Source: an uncultured Pseudomonas sp. (GTDB lineage: Bacteria > Pseudomonadota > Gammaproteobacteria > Pseudomonadales > Pseudomonadaceae). Taken from it: 64,000 bases of DNA. Under the pieces are notes generated by a model. The model was not told where the DNA came from. It did not search any database and worked only from the letters and a program-made list of their open reading frames with translations. A program made the translations under genes and the position numbers. Of the stretch, positions 55,620 through 64,000 are shown in pieces (the stretch's first letter is position 1; every line of letters begins with the position of its first letter). The stretch lies in NCBI RefSeq assembly GCF_913774235.1, contig NZ_CAJYDW010000005.1:248001-312000 (forward strand), read 5' to 3'.

Positions 55620-56399
55620 TTACTTGGGATCGTAGAGGTTCAGGTCGCCGAAGTACTTCTTCTGGATCTTGTCGTAGGTGCCGTCGGCATGGATGGCCGC
55701 GATGCCCTTGTTGACGAAGGTCTTGAACTCGTCGTTGCCCTTGCGGATACCGATGGCGGTATCGGCCGGCAGCAGCTCGTCGTGGATGGCGGTGTTCACG
55801 TAGCCCTTGCCCTGGGGCGACTTCATGAAGCCACCTTCGGCCTGCAGCATGTCCTGCATGGCGACGTCGATACGGCCCGATACCAGGTCGGCATAGACCT
55901 GATCCTGGTTCTGGTAGCTCTGGACGTTGACGCCGTTGGGCGCCAGCTTCTGCTTGGCGAAGGTTTCCTGGATGGTGCCCTGCTGGACGCCGACAGTCTT
56001 GCCCTTCAGGCTTTCCGCGGTGGCCTGCAGGTTGGCGCCTTCCTTGGTGACCATGGAGGAGGGGCCCGACCACAGCAGGTCGGAGAAGTCGATCTGCTCG
56101 GCACGGGCCGGGGTCTTGGTCAGCGAGGACAGGATGCCGTCGAACTTGCGCGCGCGCAGGCCGGGGATCAGGCCGTCGAAGTCACTCACCACCCACTTGC
56201 ACTTCACTTCCAGCTTCTGGCAGATGGCTTCGCCCAGCTCGATGTCGAAACCGACGAAGCTGCCATCGGCGGCCTGGGACTCGAAGGGCGGGTAGGTGGT
56301 GTCCACACCGAAGCGGATCTCTTTCCATTCCTTGGCCATCGCCGAACCGGCGGCCAGGCACAGAGCGAGCGCAGAGAGAGTCAGCCAGCTTTTTTTCAT
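55620..56399 (-). CDS. aotJ: Arginine/ornithine-binding periplasmic protein AotJ
   Basis: This 259-residue periplasmic binding protein has a signal peptide of 22 residues (ending LAAGSAMA). The mature part shows IRFGVDTTYPPFESQAADGS, GFDIELGEAICQKLEVKCKW and DGLIPGLRARKFDGILSSLT, the family signatures of lysine/arginine/ornithine-binding proteins. ATG at 56399 is preceded by AGGATC and begins the signal. It is the first gene of the aot operon. Specificity for arginine/ornithine is inferred from the aotO-containing gene order. Confidence 0.93.
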   Translation of the reverse strand: MKKSWLTLSALALCLAAGSAMAKEWKEIRFGVDTTYPPFESQAADGSFVGFDIELGEAICQKLEVKCKWVVSDFDGLIPGLRARKFDGILSSLTKTPARAEQIDFSDLLWSGPSSMVTKEGANLQATAESLKGKTVGVQQGTIQETFAKQKLAPNGVNVQSYQNQDQVYADLVSGRIDVAMQDMLQAEGGFMKSPQGKGYVNTAIHDELLPADTAIGIRKGNDEFKTFVNKGIAAIHADGTYDKIQKKYFGDLNLYDPK

Positions 56400-56812
56400 G
56401 TTGGATCCTAGTGCGAATGTGGATGAAGTCATGACGCCAGTACGGCGCCCGTGCCCTCGCGGGAGCAATAAGCTTACCAGTCGGGGAATATCGTCCCAAA
56501 TCTGTACGCAGTTGCCGCGCTGGTTACATCTGGTAGCAGGTGGAAGCGGTGCGCGGCGCGCATTATGCACCGGAAGAATGCGGCTTTCCTGCATGGTGCG
56601 GACGAACGCACCACTTTGGGTCTAAAAAGATGCGATTTCACTTCGGGTGGGCAAAAAGGTAGCAAAACCTGATTCGCCAGCGAGACGTCGGACCTGGTCG
56701 GTAGCAATGGCCGCAAAGGCTGGGTGTAAAGGAAACGGGGGAGGGCAGGTGAGATGAGATTCAGCGAAGGTGGTACGGCGGGCGCGGCTACTGGCATTAA
56801 AGAGCTGGCCGG
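56400..56812. other. Intergenic region upstream of aotJ
   Basis: These 413 bases carry the promoters of aotJ (- strand) and of the small membrane protein gene (+ strand). In P. aeruginosa ArgR activates the aot operon; I looked for ArgR-like half-sites but found none I would defend. A possible - strand promoter (TTGGGA, 17 bases, TAAGCT) lies around 56470-56500, but the -10 match is weak. No gene is seen. Confidence 0.45.
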
Positions 56813-57313
56813 GTGACCGTCCGGGAATGGGGCCTGGCGCTGAGTCGGCTGGGCGTCCTGGTCGGTCTGGCAGCGCTCTATGGTGCCCTGCACGATCAAT
56901 TGAGCTACGGCATCGGTCCGGAGTATTTCACCTGCCTGAAGTTTCCCCAGTTCGGTCTGCTCGACGAGTCCATCGCGCCGCGCTGGCGGGTAGCCCAGGT
57001 CGGGCTGTTGGCCGGGGCGGCGGCCGGCCTACCGCTGGGATTGGTGCTTTGCTGGTGGGTACGGCGCCGGGGCGGTACGAGCAGGTTGCTCTGGCGGGGC
57101 GCCGCCTGGGTCGTGCTGGGCGCGATGCTCCTGGCGACCCTCGGCCTGGCCTTCGGCTGGCTGGCGCTACATCTCGCCAGCGTTCAACGGGTGCCGGCCT
57201 GCGTGCAGGACGCCCAGGGTTTTCTGCTGGCGGCCTGGATGCACGACGGCAGCTACCTGGGGGCCCTGGCCGGTCTGCTGGCCTTCTTCTGGCGCAGTCG
57301 TCGCCAGCGCTGA
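56813..57313 (+). CDS. Small membrane protein, function unknown
   Basis: This protein of 166 residues has about four hydrophobic helices (about 9-25, 62-82, 92-116 and 146-162). The loop after the first helix, HDQLSYGIGPEYFTCLKF, looks like a conserved segment that I associate with an uncharacterised family of membrane proteins. GTG at 56813 is the first possible start, with no strong ribosome-binding site. The 3' end overlaps the opposing FUSC gene by 61 bases. The function is unknown. Confidence 0.72.
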   Translation: MTVREWGLALSRLGVLVGLAALYGALHDQLSYGIGPEYFTCLKFPQFGLLDESIAPRWRVAQVGLLAGAAAGLPLGLVLCWWVRRRGGTSRLLWRGAAWVVLGAMLLATLGLAFGWLALHLASVQRVPACVQDAQGFLLAAWMHDGSYLGALAGLLAFFWRSRRQR

Positions 57314-58347
57314 AGGCTTGCGAGCCGGCGTTCGATGCCGCCTTCGAGGGCGAGGAAGGCCAGGGCGACCCCGCCACCGAGCAGCGTACTGCCCAGGCGT
57401 TCGCGGGCGACACTGGCCTCGGGGGCGCCCGCCAGGGCGACCATCAAGACCGTGGTGCCGGTGATGAACAGGGTCTGCAGCGAATAGCGGCCATCCTGCA
57501 ACAGGTAAGCGCCCAGGGCGCAGACCAGGCAAGCCGCGGCCAGCACGACGGGTGTGGCGTCGATCCAGACCACCGCGCCCGCCAGCAGGCAACCGGCCAG
57601 GGTACCGCCCAGCCGACCCAGTCCTCGGCGCCAGGTATCGTCCAGGCGTGGCTTGAGTACAAGCAGGGCGGTCATCGGTGCCCAATAGCCATGGCCGTAG
57701 TCGAGCGCGCTGCTGAGGAGTTGGCAGAGGGCGACCACGGCGGCGGCGTAGAAACCGTAGCGGCCCAGGCGAAATCTGTCTTCGAATAGCGCCACGACAG
57801 TGTGCAGATGCTGCCTGAGCGAGCCGCTGTGCAGGCGCCACTGGGAGCGGTAGAGCGCCTTCTGCAGCAGGGCGAAGAGCAGCAGCTGCAGCAGGCCTCC
57901 GGCGAGCACCAGGCCGCCGCGCAGCAGCGCCTGCTGTCCATCGCCCGGAAAGCCGCCGGCTACCAGCAAGGCCACGGTCCATTGCTGGGTGATCCACCAG
58001 GGGCCGTTGCCGACCGCGAACAGCCAGGCGCAGCAGGCGGCCCAGAGCGCACCCGCCAGGACCAGGGCAGGCAGGTAGTGACCCAGCAGCGAGCCCACCA
58101 CGGCGGAAGAGGCCATGCCCAGTGCGGCCACCAGCATGGGCGCCAGGGGCTCGTCGGCGAAACTCTTGTAGGCGCCGAAGCCAACGGTATAGGCGCCGCC
58201 CAGGGCCACCACGCAAGGCAGCCAGGCCTGGGTTAGCAGCCCGAGCAGCAGGATCGCCGCCAGGGCCGGCAGGCAGGCGAGCGCCAGCGTCCAGCGGGGT
58301 TCCCGCGGTGCGCCGGGGATGCCGGCGGCGGTGGCTTCGTCACCCAT
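57253..58347 (-). CDS. FUSC-family inner-membrane protein
   Basis: This 364-residue membrane protein has two groups of helices around a central soluble segment (RLHSGSLRQHLHTVVALFED), and the FUSC hallmarks GHGYWAPMTALLVLKP and WRRGLGRLGGTLAGCLLA. Members are linked to efflux of aromatic acids (AaeB, FusC) or are of unknown role (YccS). It is short for the family, with one FUSC unit, and has no partner membrane-fusion gene nearby. It lies 3 bases after the DNA ligase stop, on the same strand; the link may be only transcriptional. Confidence 0.85.
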   Translation of the reverse strand: MGDEATAAGIPGAPREPRWTLALACLPALAAILLLGLLTQAWLPCVVALGGAYTVGFGAYKSFADEPLAPMLVAALGMASSAVVGSLLGHYLPALVLAGALWAACCAWLFAVGNGPWWITQQWTVALLVAGGFPGDGQQALLRGGLVLAGGLLQLLLFALLQKALYRSQWRLHSGSLRQHLHTVVALFEDRFRLGRYGFYAAAVVALCQLLSSALDYGHGYWAPMTALLVLKPRLDDTWRRGLGRLGGTLAGCLLAGAVVWIDATPVVLAAACLVCALGAYLLQDGRYSLQTLFITGTTVLMVALAGAPEASVARERLGSTLLGGGVALAFLALEGGIERRLASLQRWRRLRQKKASRPARAPR

Positions 58348-58350
58348 CGC

Positions 58351-60072
58351 CTAGAGCAGCAGGTTCTGCAGGATGTCGAGGGTATCCGCCTCGGCCACCG
58401 GCTTGTCGTGGCGCCAGCGCAGCATGCGCGGGAAGCGCACGGCGACGCCGCTCTTATGGCGCTTGGACAGGGCGATGCCCTCGAAGCCCAGCTCGAACAC
58501 CAGGGTCGGCTCGACGCTGCGCACCGGGCCGAATTTTTCCACGGTGGTGCGGCGGACGATGGCGTCGACCTTACGCATCTCTTCGTCGGTCAGACCGGAA
58601 TAGGCCTTGGCGAAGGGCACCAGAGTGCGTTCGCTGCTCTCTGGCGGACCATCCCAGACGGCGAAAGTATAGTCGGAATAGAGGCTGGCGCGCCGGCCAT
58701 GACCGCGCTGGGCATAGATGAGCACCGCGTCCACCGAGAAGGGATCGACCTTCCATTTCCACCAGGTGCCCATGTCCTTGGTCCGGCCAACGCCGTAGAG
58801 CGAGTCCTGCGCCTTGAGCATCATGCCTTCCACGCCCAGGGTGCGCGAGGCCTCGCGCTGGCGGGCGAGATCCTGCCAATCGCGACCGTACAGCAGGGGC
58901 GAAGGGCGCAGTAGAGGGCTGGCGCAGCTGGCCACCACCCGCTCCAGCTCGGCACGGCGCTGCCGTTGCGGCTGGCTGCGCAGGTCATGGCCTTGCCATT
59001 CCAGCAGGTCGTAGGCGAGCAGGATGACCGGCACGTCTTCGAGGATCTTCTTTCCCAAGGTCGTGCGGCCGATACGCTGCTGCAGCAGGGTGAAGGGCTG
59101 GACGCCGAAGGGGATGGGGGCAGATGGATCGCGGGCGTCCTGGTGCTCGCTGACTTCCTCGCTGCTGAGCAGGGTGTCGGGTGCGGCATCTTCCTTCCAG
59201 ACCACGATCTCGCCGTCGATCACGGTGCCATCGGGCAGCAGGGCTGCCAGGGGATGCAGCTCGGGAAAGCGGTCGGTGACCAGGTCTTCGCCTCGCGACC
59301 AGAGCCACAGGCGGCCATCGCGCTTGACCAGCTGGGCGCGGATCCCGTCCCACTTCCATTCCACCTGCCAGTCCTCAGCCGGGCCGAGTTGCGCCTCGAA
59401 TTGCTCTACCGGCAGTTGCAGGGCGTGGGCAAGAAAGAAGGGGTAGGGCTGGCCGCCGCGCTGGGCGTGCTCGTCCGGGCTCTCCGGGGCGACCAGCCGG
59501 GCGTAGCCCTCGGCGGTGGGGCGATGGGAAAGATCCGTGTAGCCCACCAGGCGCTGGGCGACCCGCTTGGGATCGAGGTCGGCCAGGGTGGCCAGGGCGC
59601 GAGTTACCAGCAGCTTGGAGACACCGACGCGGAATTCGCCGGTGATCAGCTTGATACAGACCATCAGACTCTGACGATCCAGTTGGCCCCAGAGCGGTGG
59701 CAGGCGCTCGGCCAGCTCTTCCGGTGGCAGGCCGCGCAGCGGCAACAGGTACTCCTCCAGCCAGAAGGCCAGGCCCTCGGCATTGGCGGCATCGGCGGTG
59801 GGAATCAGCAGCGACATGGTCTCGGCCAGGTCGCCCACCGCCTGGTAGCTCTCCTCGAACAGCCATTCGGGCAGGCCGGACAGGGCCATGGTCAGGTCGC
59901 GCAACTGGCGGGTCGGCACCAGTCGGCGCGGGCGTCCGCCGGCGAGGAAGTAGACCGCCCAGGCCGCGTCTGCGGCCGGCGCGCTGCCGAAGTAGTCCAC
60001 CAGGGCGGCCAGCTTGGCGTTGCTGGAGGTGGTGGCGTCGAGGCGGGCATAGAGTTCGGCGAAGGCTCTCAT
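58351..60072 (-). CDS. ATP-dependent DNA ligase of the exonuclease-associated type
   Basis: This 573-residue ligase has an N-terminal DNA-binding domain (about 1-205), then a nucleotidyltransferase domain with the adenylated lysine K240 in VEWKWDGIRAQL, GEIVVWKEDA, EGMMLKAQDS and WWKWKVDPFSVDA, and a C-terminal OB domain. It seals nicks using ATP. Its ATG overlaps the upstream exonuclease stop (ATGA). In P. putida and others this ligase lies in a DNA-repair cluster with the exonuclease, Lhr-Core and a manganese phosphoesterase. Here only the exonuclease and ligase are adjacent. Confidence 0.92.
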   Translation of the reverse strand: MRAFAELYARLDATTSSNAKLAALVDYFGSAPAADAAWAVYFLAGGRPRRLVPTRQLRDLTMALSGLPEWLFEESYQAVGDLAETMSLLIPTADAANAEGLAFWLEEYLLPLRGLPPEELAERLPPLWGQLDRQSLMVCIKLITGEFRVGVSKLLVTRALATLADLDPKRVAQRLVGYTDLSHRPTAEGYARLVAPESPDEHAQRGGQPYPFFLAHALQLPVEQFEAQLGPAEDWQVEWKWDGIRAQLVKRDGRLWLWSRGEDLVTDRFPELHPLAALLPDGTVIDGEIVVWKEDAAPDTLLSSEEVSEHQDARDPSAPIPFGVQPFTLLQQRIGRTTLGKKILEDVPVILLAYDLLEWQGHDLRSQPQRQRRAELERVVASCASPLLRPSPLLYGRDWQDLARQREASRTLGVEGMMLKAQDSLYGVGRTKDMGTWWKWKVDPFSVDAVLIYAQRGHGRRASLYSDYTFAVWDGPPESSERTLVPFAKAYSGLTDEEMRKVDAIVRRTTVEKFGPVRSVEPTLVFELGFEGIALSKRHKSGVAVRFPRMLRWRHDKPVAEADTLDILQNLLL

Positions 60073-61088
60073 GCCTGGGCCTCCGCGGTGACCAGCGTAT
60101 CGTCTTCCTCACCGTATTCGGTGGTGAAACCCTGGGCATCCAGGCCCTGGTCACGCAGGTAGCGCACCAGGATGGCGACCGAGCCGTGGGTGACCATCAC
60201 CCGTTCGGCGCCGGTCTGTTCGATGGCCCACAGCAAGCCCGGCCAGTCGGCGTGGTCGGAAAGCACGAAGCCGCGATCCACGCCGCGCCGGCGGCGGGTG
60301 CCGCGCAGCATCATCCAGCCGCTGGCGAAGGCGTCGCTGTGCTCGCCGAAGCGGCGGATCCAGGTGCTGCCGCCGGCCGAGGGCGGGGCGATGATCAGCG
60401 CCTGGCGCAGCAGCGGATCGCTTTTCTTGAAGTCGCCGGCGTAATGGGTCTCGGGGATGCGGATGCCGGCCTCGCGATAGACCCGGTTTAGCGGTTCCAC
60501 CGCGCCATGGGCGAGGATGGGACCTATTTCGGGATCGAGGCCGTGCAGCAAGCGCTGCGCCTTGCCGAAGGCATAGCTGTAGAGAACGCTGGCCAGGCCC
60601 TGGGTCTGGTTGGCCCGCCACCAGGCGTTAACTTCGGCGAAGATCTCCGCCTGCGGCCGCCAGCGATAGATCGGCAGGCCGAAGGTGGATTCGGTGATGA
60701 AGGTATGGCAACGCACCGGTTCGAAGGGGGTGCAGGTGCCATCGGGCTCCACCTTGTAGTCACCTGAGGCCACCCAGACCTCGCCCCGGTATTCCAGGCG
60801 CACCTGAGCCGAGCCCAGCACATGGCCGGCCGGATGGAAGCTCAGCTTGACCCCGTGGTGGTCGATGACCTCGCCGTATTCCAGGGTCTGGAGGTTGATG
60901 TCGGCACCCAGCCGGGCGCGCAGGATGCCGGCGCTGCCCAAGGTGGCGAGATAGTGGCCGTTGCCCACCCGGGCATGATCGCCATGGCCATGGGTGATGA
61001 CCGCGCGCGCCACAGGATGCCAGGGATCTATATAGAAGTCGCCCGGCGGGCAATAGAGGCCGTCGGGGCGCGCAATGACGAGATCCAT
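60069..61088 (-). CDS. Ligase-associated DNA exonuclease (metallo-beta-lactamase fold)
   Basis: This 339-residue nuclease is of the SNM1/Pso2-like beta-CASP type. The metal-binding motif HGHGDHA is at 33-39 and the other metal ligands are in FHPAGHVLGSAQV, VASGDYK, LSDHADWPGL and VTHGSV. It is thought to trim DNA ends before ligation. ATG at 61088, with AAGGACG before it, is preferred over a TTG at 61094. It heads a two-gene operon with the ligase. Confidence 0.92.
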   Translation of the reverse strand: MDLVIARPDGLYCPPGDFYIDPWHPVARAVITHGHGDHARVGNGHYLATLGSAGILRARLGADINLQTLEYGEVIDHHGVKLSFHPAGHVLGSAQVRLEYRGEVWVASGDYKVEPDGTCTPFEPVRCHTFITESTFGLPIYRWRPQAEIFAEVNAWWRANQTQGLASVLYSYAFGKAQRLLHGLDPEIGPILAHGAVEPLNRVYREAGIRIPETHYAGDFKKSDPLLRQALIIAPPSAGGSTWIRRFGEHSDAFASGWMMLRGTRRRRGVDRGFVLSDHADWPGLLWAIEQTGAERVMVTHGSVAILVRYLRDQGLDAQGFTTEYGEEDDTLVTAEAQA

Positions 61089-61362
61089 GGGCAAACGTCC
61101 TTAACGGAGTATGGGTTAATTGGCGCCAAATTGCCGTCCTTTTCAGGGCTTCATGGCAGAAGGCGGCAAATAGCTGACGAAAAGCCATGAGGTGATAGTG
61201 CTTTGATATCGGAACTGGTTCACAATTTGTCTGTGAAGTGAATCGGTTATTCCCGTTCCGGGTGATAGCGGTTTCCGGTGTCGTCTGTTTGGACCGGTGG
61301 CGTAAAGGCCCGGTTCGTTCGACGTGGGACTGCCAGGTGGCAGGGATATTTCTGGAGCGAGC

Positions 61363-62802
<1,440 letters not shown>

Positions 62803-62873
62803 GCCAACCCTCAGCTTAGCCAACCCATTATCCGGATCGTTGTTTCATCGTCGTATCGCACGGGAGTGCCTTG

Positions 62874-63785
62874 ATGAAGACCGCGCTGATCATTCCGACT
62901 CGCAATGCCGAGCGGTATCTCGACCGCCTGTTGCCGGCCTTGGCCGCCCAGACGCTGCAACCCGACGAACTGCTGGTGGTCGACACCCAGTCCCAGGATG
63001 CCACCGCAGAGCGGTTCCGCGCTTTCGGCGCGCGCGTCGAGGTGATCCAGCCGCAGCAGTTCAATCATGGCGGTACGCGGCGCTGGGCCAGCCGGCAGGT
63101 GGATGCCGAGGTGCTGCTCTTCCTCACCCAGGACGCCATTCCCGCCAATCCGGACTGCCTGGCCAATCTACGCGACGGGCTGTTCGCCGCGCCGGATATC
63201 GGTGTCGCCTACGGCCGCCAGTTGCCGCACCTGGATGCCGGCATCCTCGGCGCCCAGGCGCGGACCTTCAACTACCCGGTCGAGAGCCGCATCAAGCGCC
63301 TTAGCGACGCGCCTCAGCTCAAGGTCAAGACCTGCTTCAGTTCGAATTCCTTTTCCGCCTATCGGCGCAGTGCGCTCAAGGATGCCGGCGGCTTTCCCAC
63401 CGACGTGATCGGCAGCGAGGACGCCTACACCGCGGCGCGCATGCTGCTGCGCGGCTGGGCGGTGCACTACGTGGCCGAAGCCCAGGTGCGGCACTCCCAC
63501 GACTACCGGCTGCTGGAGGAATTTCGCCGCTACTTCGACATCGGCGTCTTCTACGGTCGCGAAGACTGGATCGCCTCCGCTTTCGGTGGGGCGGCGGGCG
63601 AGGGGCGGCGTTTCGTCGAGGCGGAGATCCGCGCCCTGCGCGCCGCCGGCAAGCCCTGGCGGATTCCCGAGGTGCTGCTGCGCAGCGCCTGCAAGCTGCT
63701 CGGCTATCGCCTCGGCCATCGGGAGCGGCTGCTGCCCAATGCGGTGAAGCGGCGCATCAGCATGTTTTCCACCTACTGGGCCTGA
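62874..63785 (+). CDS. Family 2 glycosyltransferase, rhamnosyltransferase-like
   Basis: This 303-residue enzyme adds a sugar to the growing lipid-linked unit. The GT-A fold is clear from TALIIPTRNAERYLDRLLPA and ELLVVDTQSQDATAE. LFLTQDAIPA is a variant of the DxD region seen in RfbF-type rhamnosyltransferases, and TCFSSNSFSAYRRSAL follows. ATG at 62874 with GGGAG before it is used; a TTG one codon earlier is unlikely. It lies 71 bases after the priming enzyme gene. Confidence 0.88.
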   Translation: MKTALIIPTRNAERYLDRLLPALAAQTLQPDELLVVDTQSQDATAERFRAFGARVEVIQPQQFNHGGTRRWASRQVDAEVLLFLTQDAIPANPDCLANLRDGLFAAPDIGVAYGRQLPHLDAGILGAQARTFNYPVESRIKRLSDAPQLKVKTCFSSNSFSAYRRSALKDAGGFPTDVIGSEDAYTAARMLLRGWAVHYVAEAQVRHSHDYRLLEEFRRYFDIGVFYGREDWIASAFGGAAGEGRRFVEAEIRALRAAGKPWRIPEVLLRSACKLLGYRLGHRERLLPNAVKRRISMFSTYWA

Positions 63786-63791
63786 TCCCCT

Positions 63792-64000
63792 ATGAATCGT
63801 CGTTTTTTCCGCGGCCTGGCGTTCGGGCCGTTGCTCCTGCTGCTGGGCGCCTGCGGCACCCCGGCCAAGATCGGCCTGCCCGATACTCGCACCCTGGAGG
63901 CGGGGCATGCCGCCTATGCGCAACTCGCCCTGCAGCCGGCGCCGCCGGTACTGGTGCAACCGGGCGATACCCTGCGCATCTCCCGGGATGCCCGCAGTCC
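63792..64000 (+). CDS. Polysaccharide export outer-membrane lipoprotein, Wza-like (3' end missing)
   Basis: The first 69 codons are seen. A lipoprotein signal peptide ends in the lipobox LLGAC, with C21 as the lipid-bearing residue. After a Pro-rich stretch comes VQPGDTLRISRDA, which matches the start of the polysaccharide export domain (Poly_export, Wza family). The gene starts 6 bases after the glycosyltransferase stop and runs off the window. It would form the outer-membrane channel of the exopolysaccharide exporter. Confidence 0.8.
   Translation, partial: MNRRFFRGLAFGPLLLLLGACGTPAKIGLPDTRTLEAGHAAYAQLALQPAPPVLVQPGDTLRISRDARS

Overview
The window looks like chromosomal DNA of a Pseudomonas species. 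It is GC-rich (by eye roughly two-thirds G+C) and densely packed, and it carries two gene sets in the order I associate with Pseudomonas: a complete wsp surface-sensing operon and an aotJQMOP arginine/ornithine transport operon. The species cannot be fixed from reading alone; a member of the P. oryzihabitans/P. psychrotolerans group is a guess. I see no tRNA, rRNA, insertion sequence, prophage or CRISPR array.

Layout. Bases 1-11417 are signalling genes: the 3' part of a hybrid histidine kinase gene and a response-regulator diguanylate cyclase on the + strand, facing wspABCDEFR on the - strand. A KGG-repeat stress-protein gene and an AT-richer gap follow. Then come XRE-cupin, GNAT and serine acetyltransferase genes (12474-14399), a Nudix/MscS pair, a NitT-type ABC transporter whose binding protein has a Tat signal, and an AraC regulator with a cysteine-less nitrilase-like protein. 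Next is a housekeeping block: fadH, a coiled-coil protein, an ACC-deaminase-like enzyme, a DUF1853 protein, nadK, a metallophosphatase and a rhomboid protease. Bases 31565-39835 hold a small membrane protein, a hydrolase/LysR pair, a TPP enzyme, prmB, a DEAD-box helicase and a GAF-GGDEF-EAL protein. Bases 39939-50309 hold egtD/egtB (ergothioneine), a LamB-type porin, a 2-hydroxyacid dehydrogenase, the giant helicase Lhr and a GAF-EAL protein. Bases 50719-56399 hold a putative porin, an unannotated 43-codon ORF with repeats upstream, and the aot operon with a terminator-like hairpin between aotJ and aotQ. The end carries a membrane protein, a FUSC protein, a DNA ligase/exonuclease pair and the start of an exopolysaccharide locus that runs off the window.

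How the genes work together. Cyclic-di-GMP is the main theme. WspA-F should control the diguanylate cyclase WspR, a second REC-GGDEF cyclase sits tail-to-tail with it, two EAL proteins could degrade the signal, and the exopolysaccharide genes at the far end are the kind of output c-di-GMP usually controls. That functional link is inference. Most of the window is recognisable core or common accessory Pseudomonas content. I did not find a clear new multi-gene system. The least explained items are the nitrilase-like protein lacking its catalytic cysteine, the 43-codon ORF with its repeats, a long inverted repeat overlapping the ribosome-binding site of a c-di-GMP phosphodiesterase gene, and the His-rich Tat-exported binding protein.
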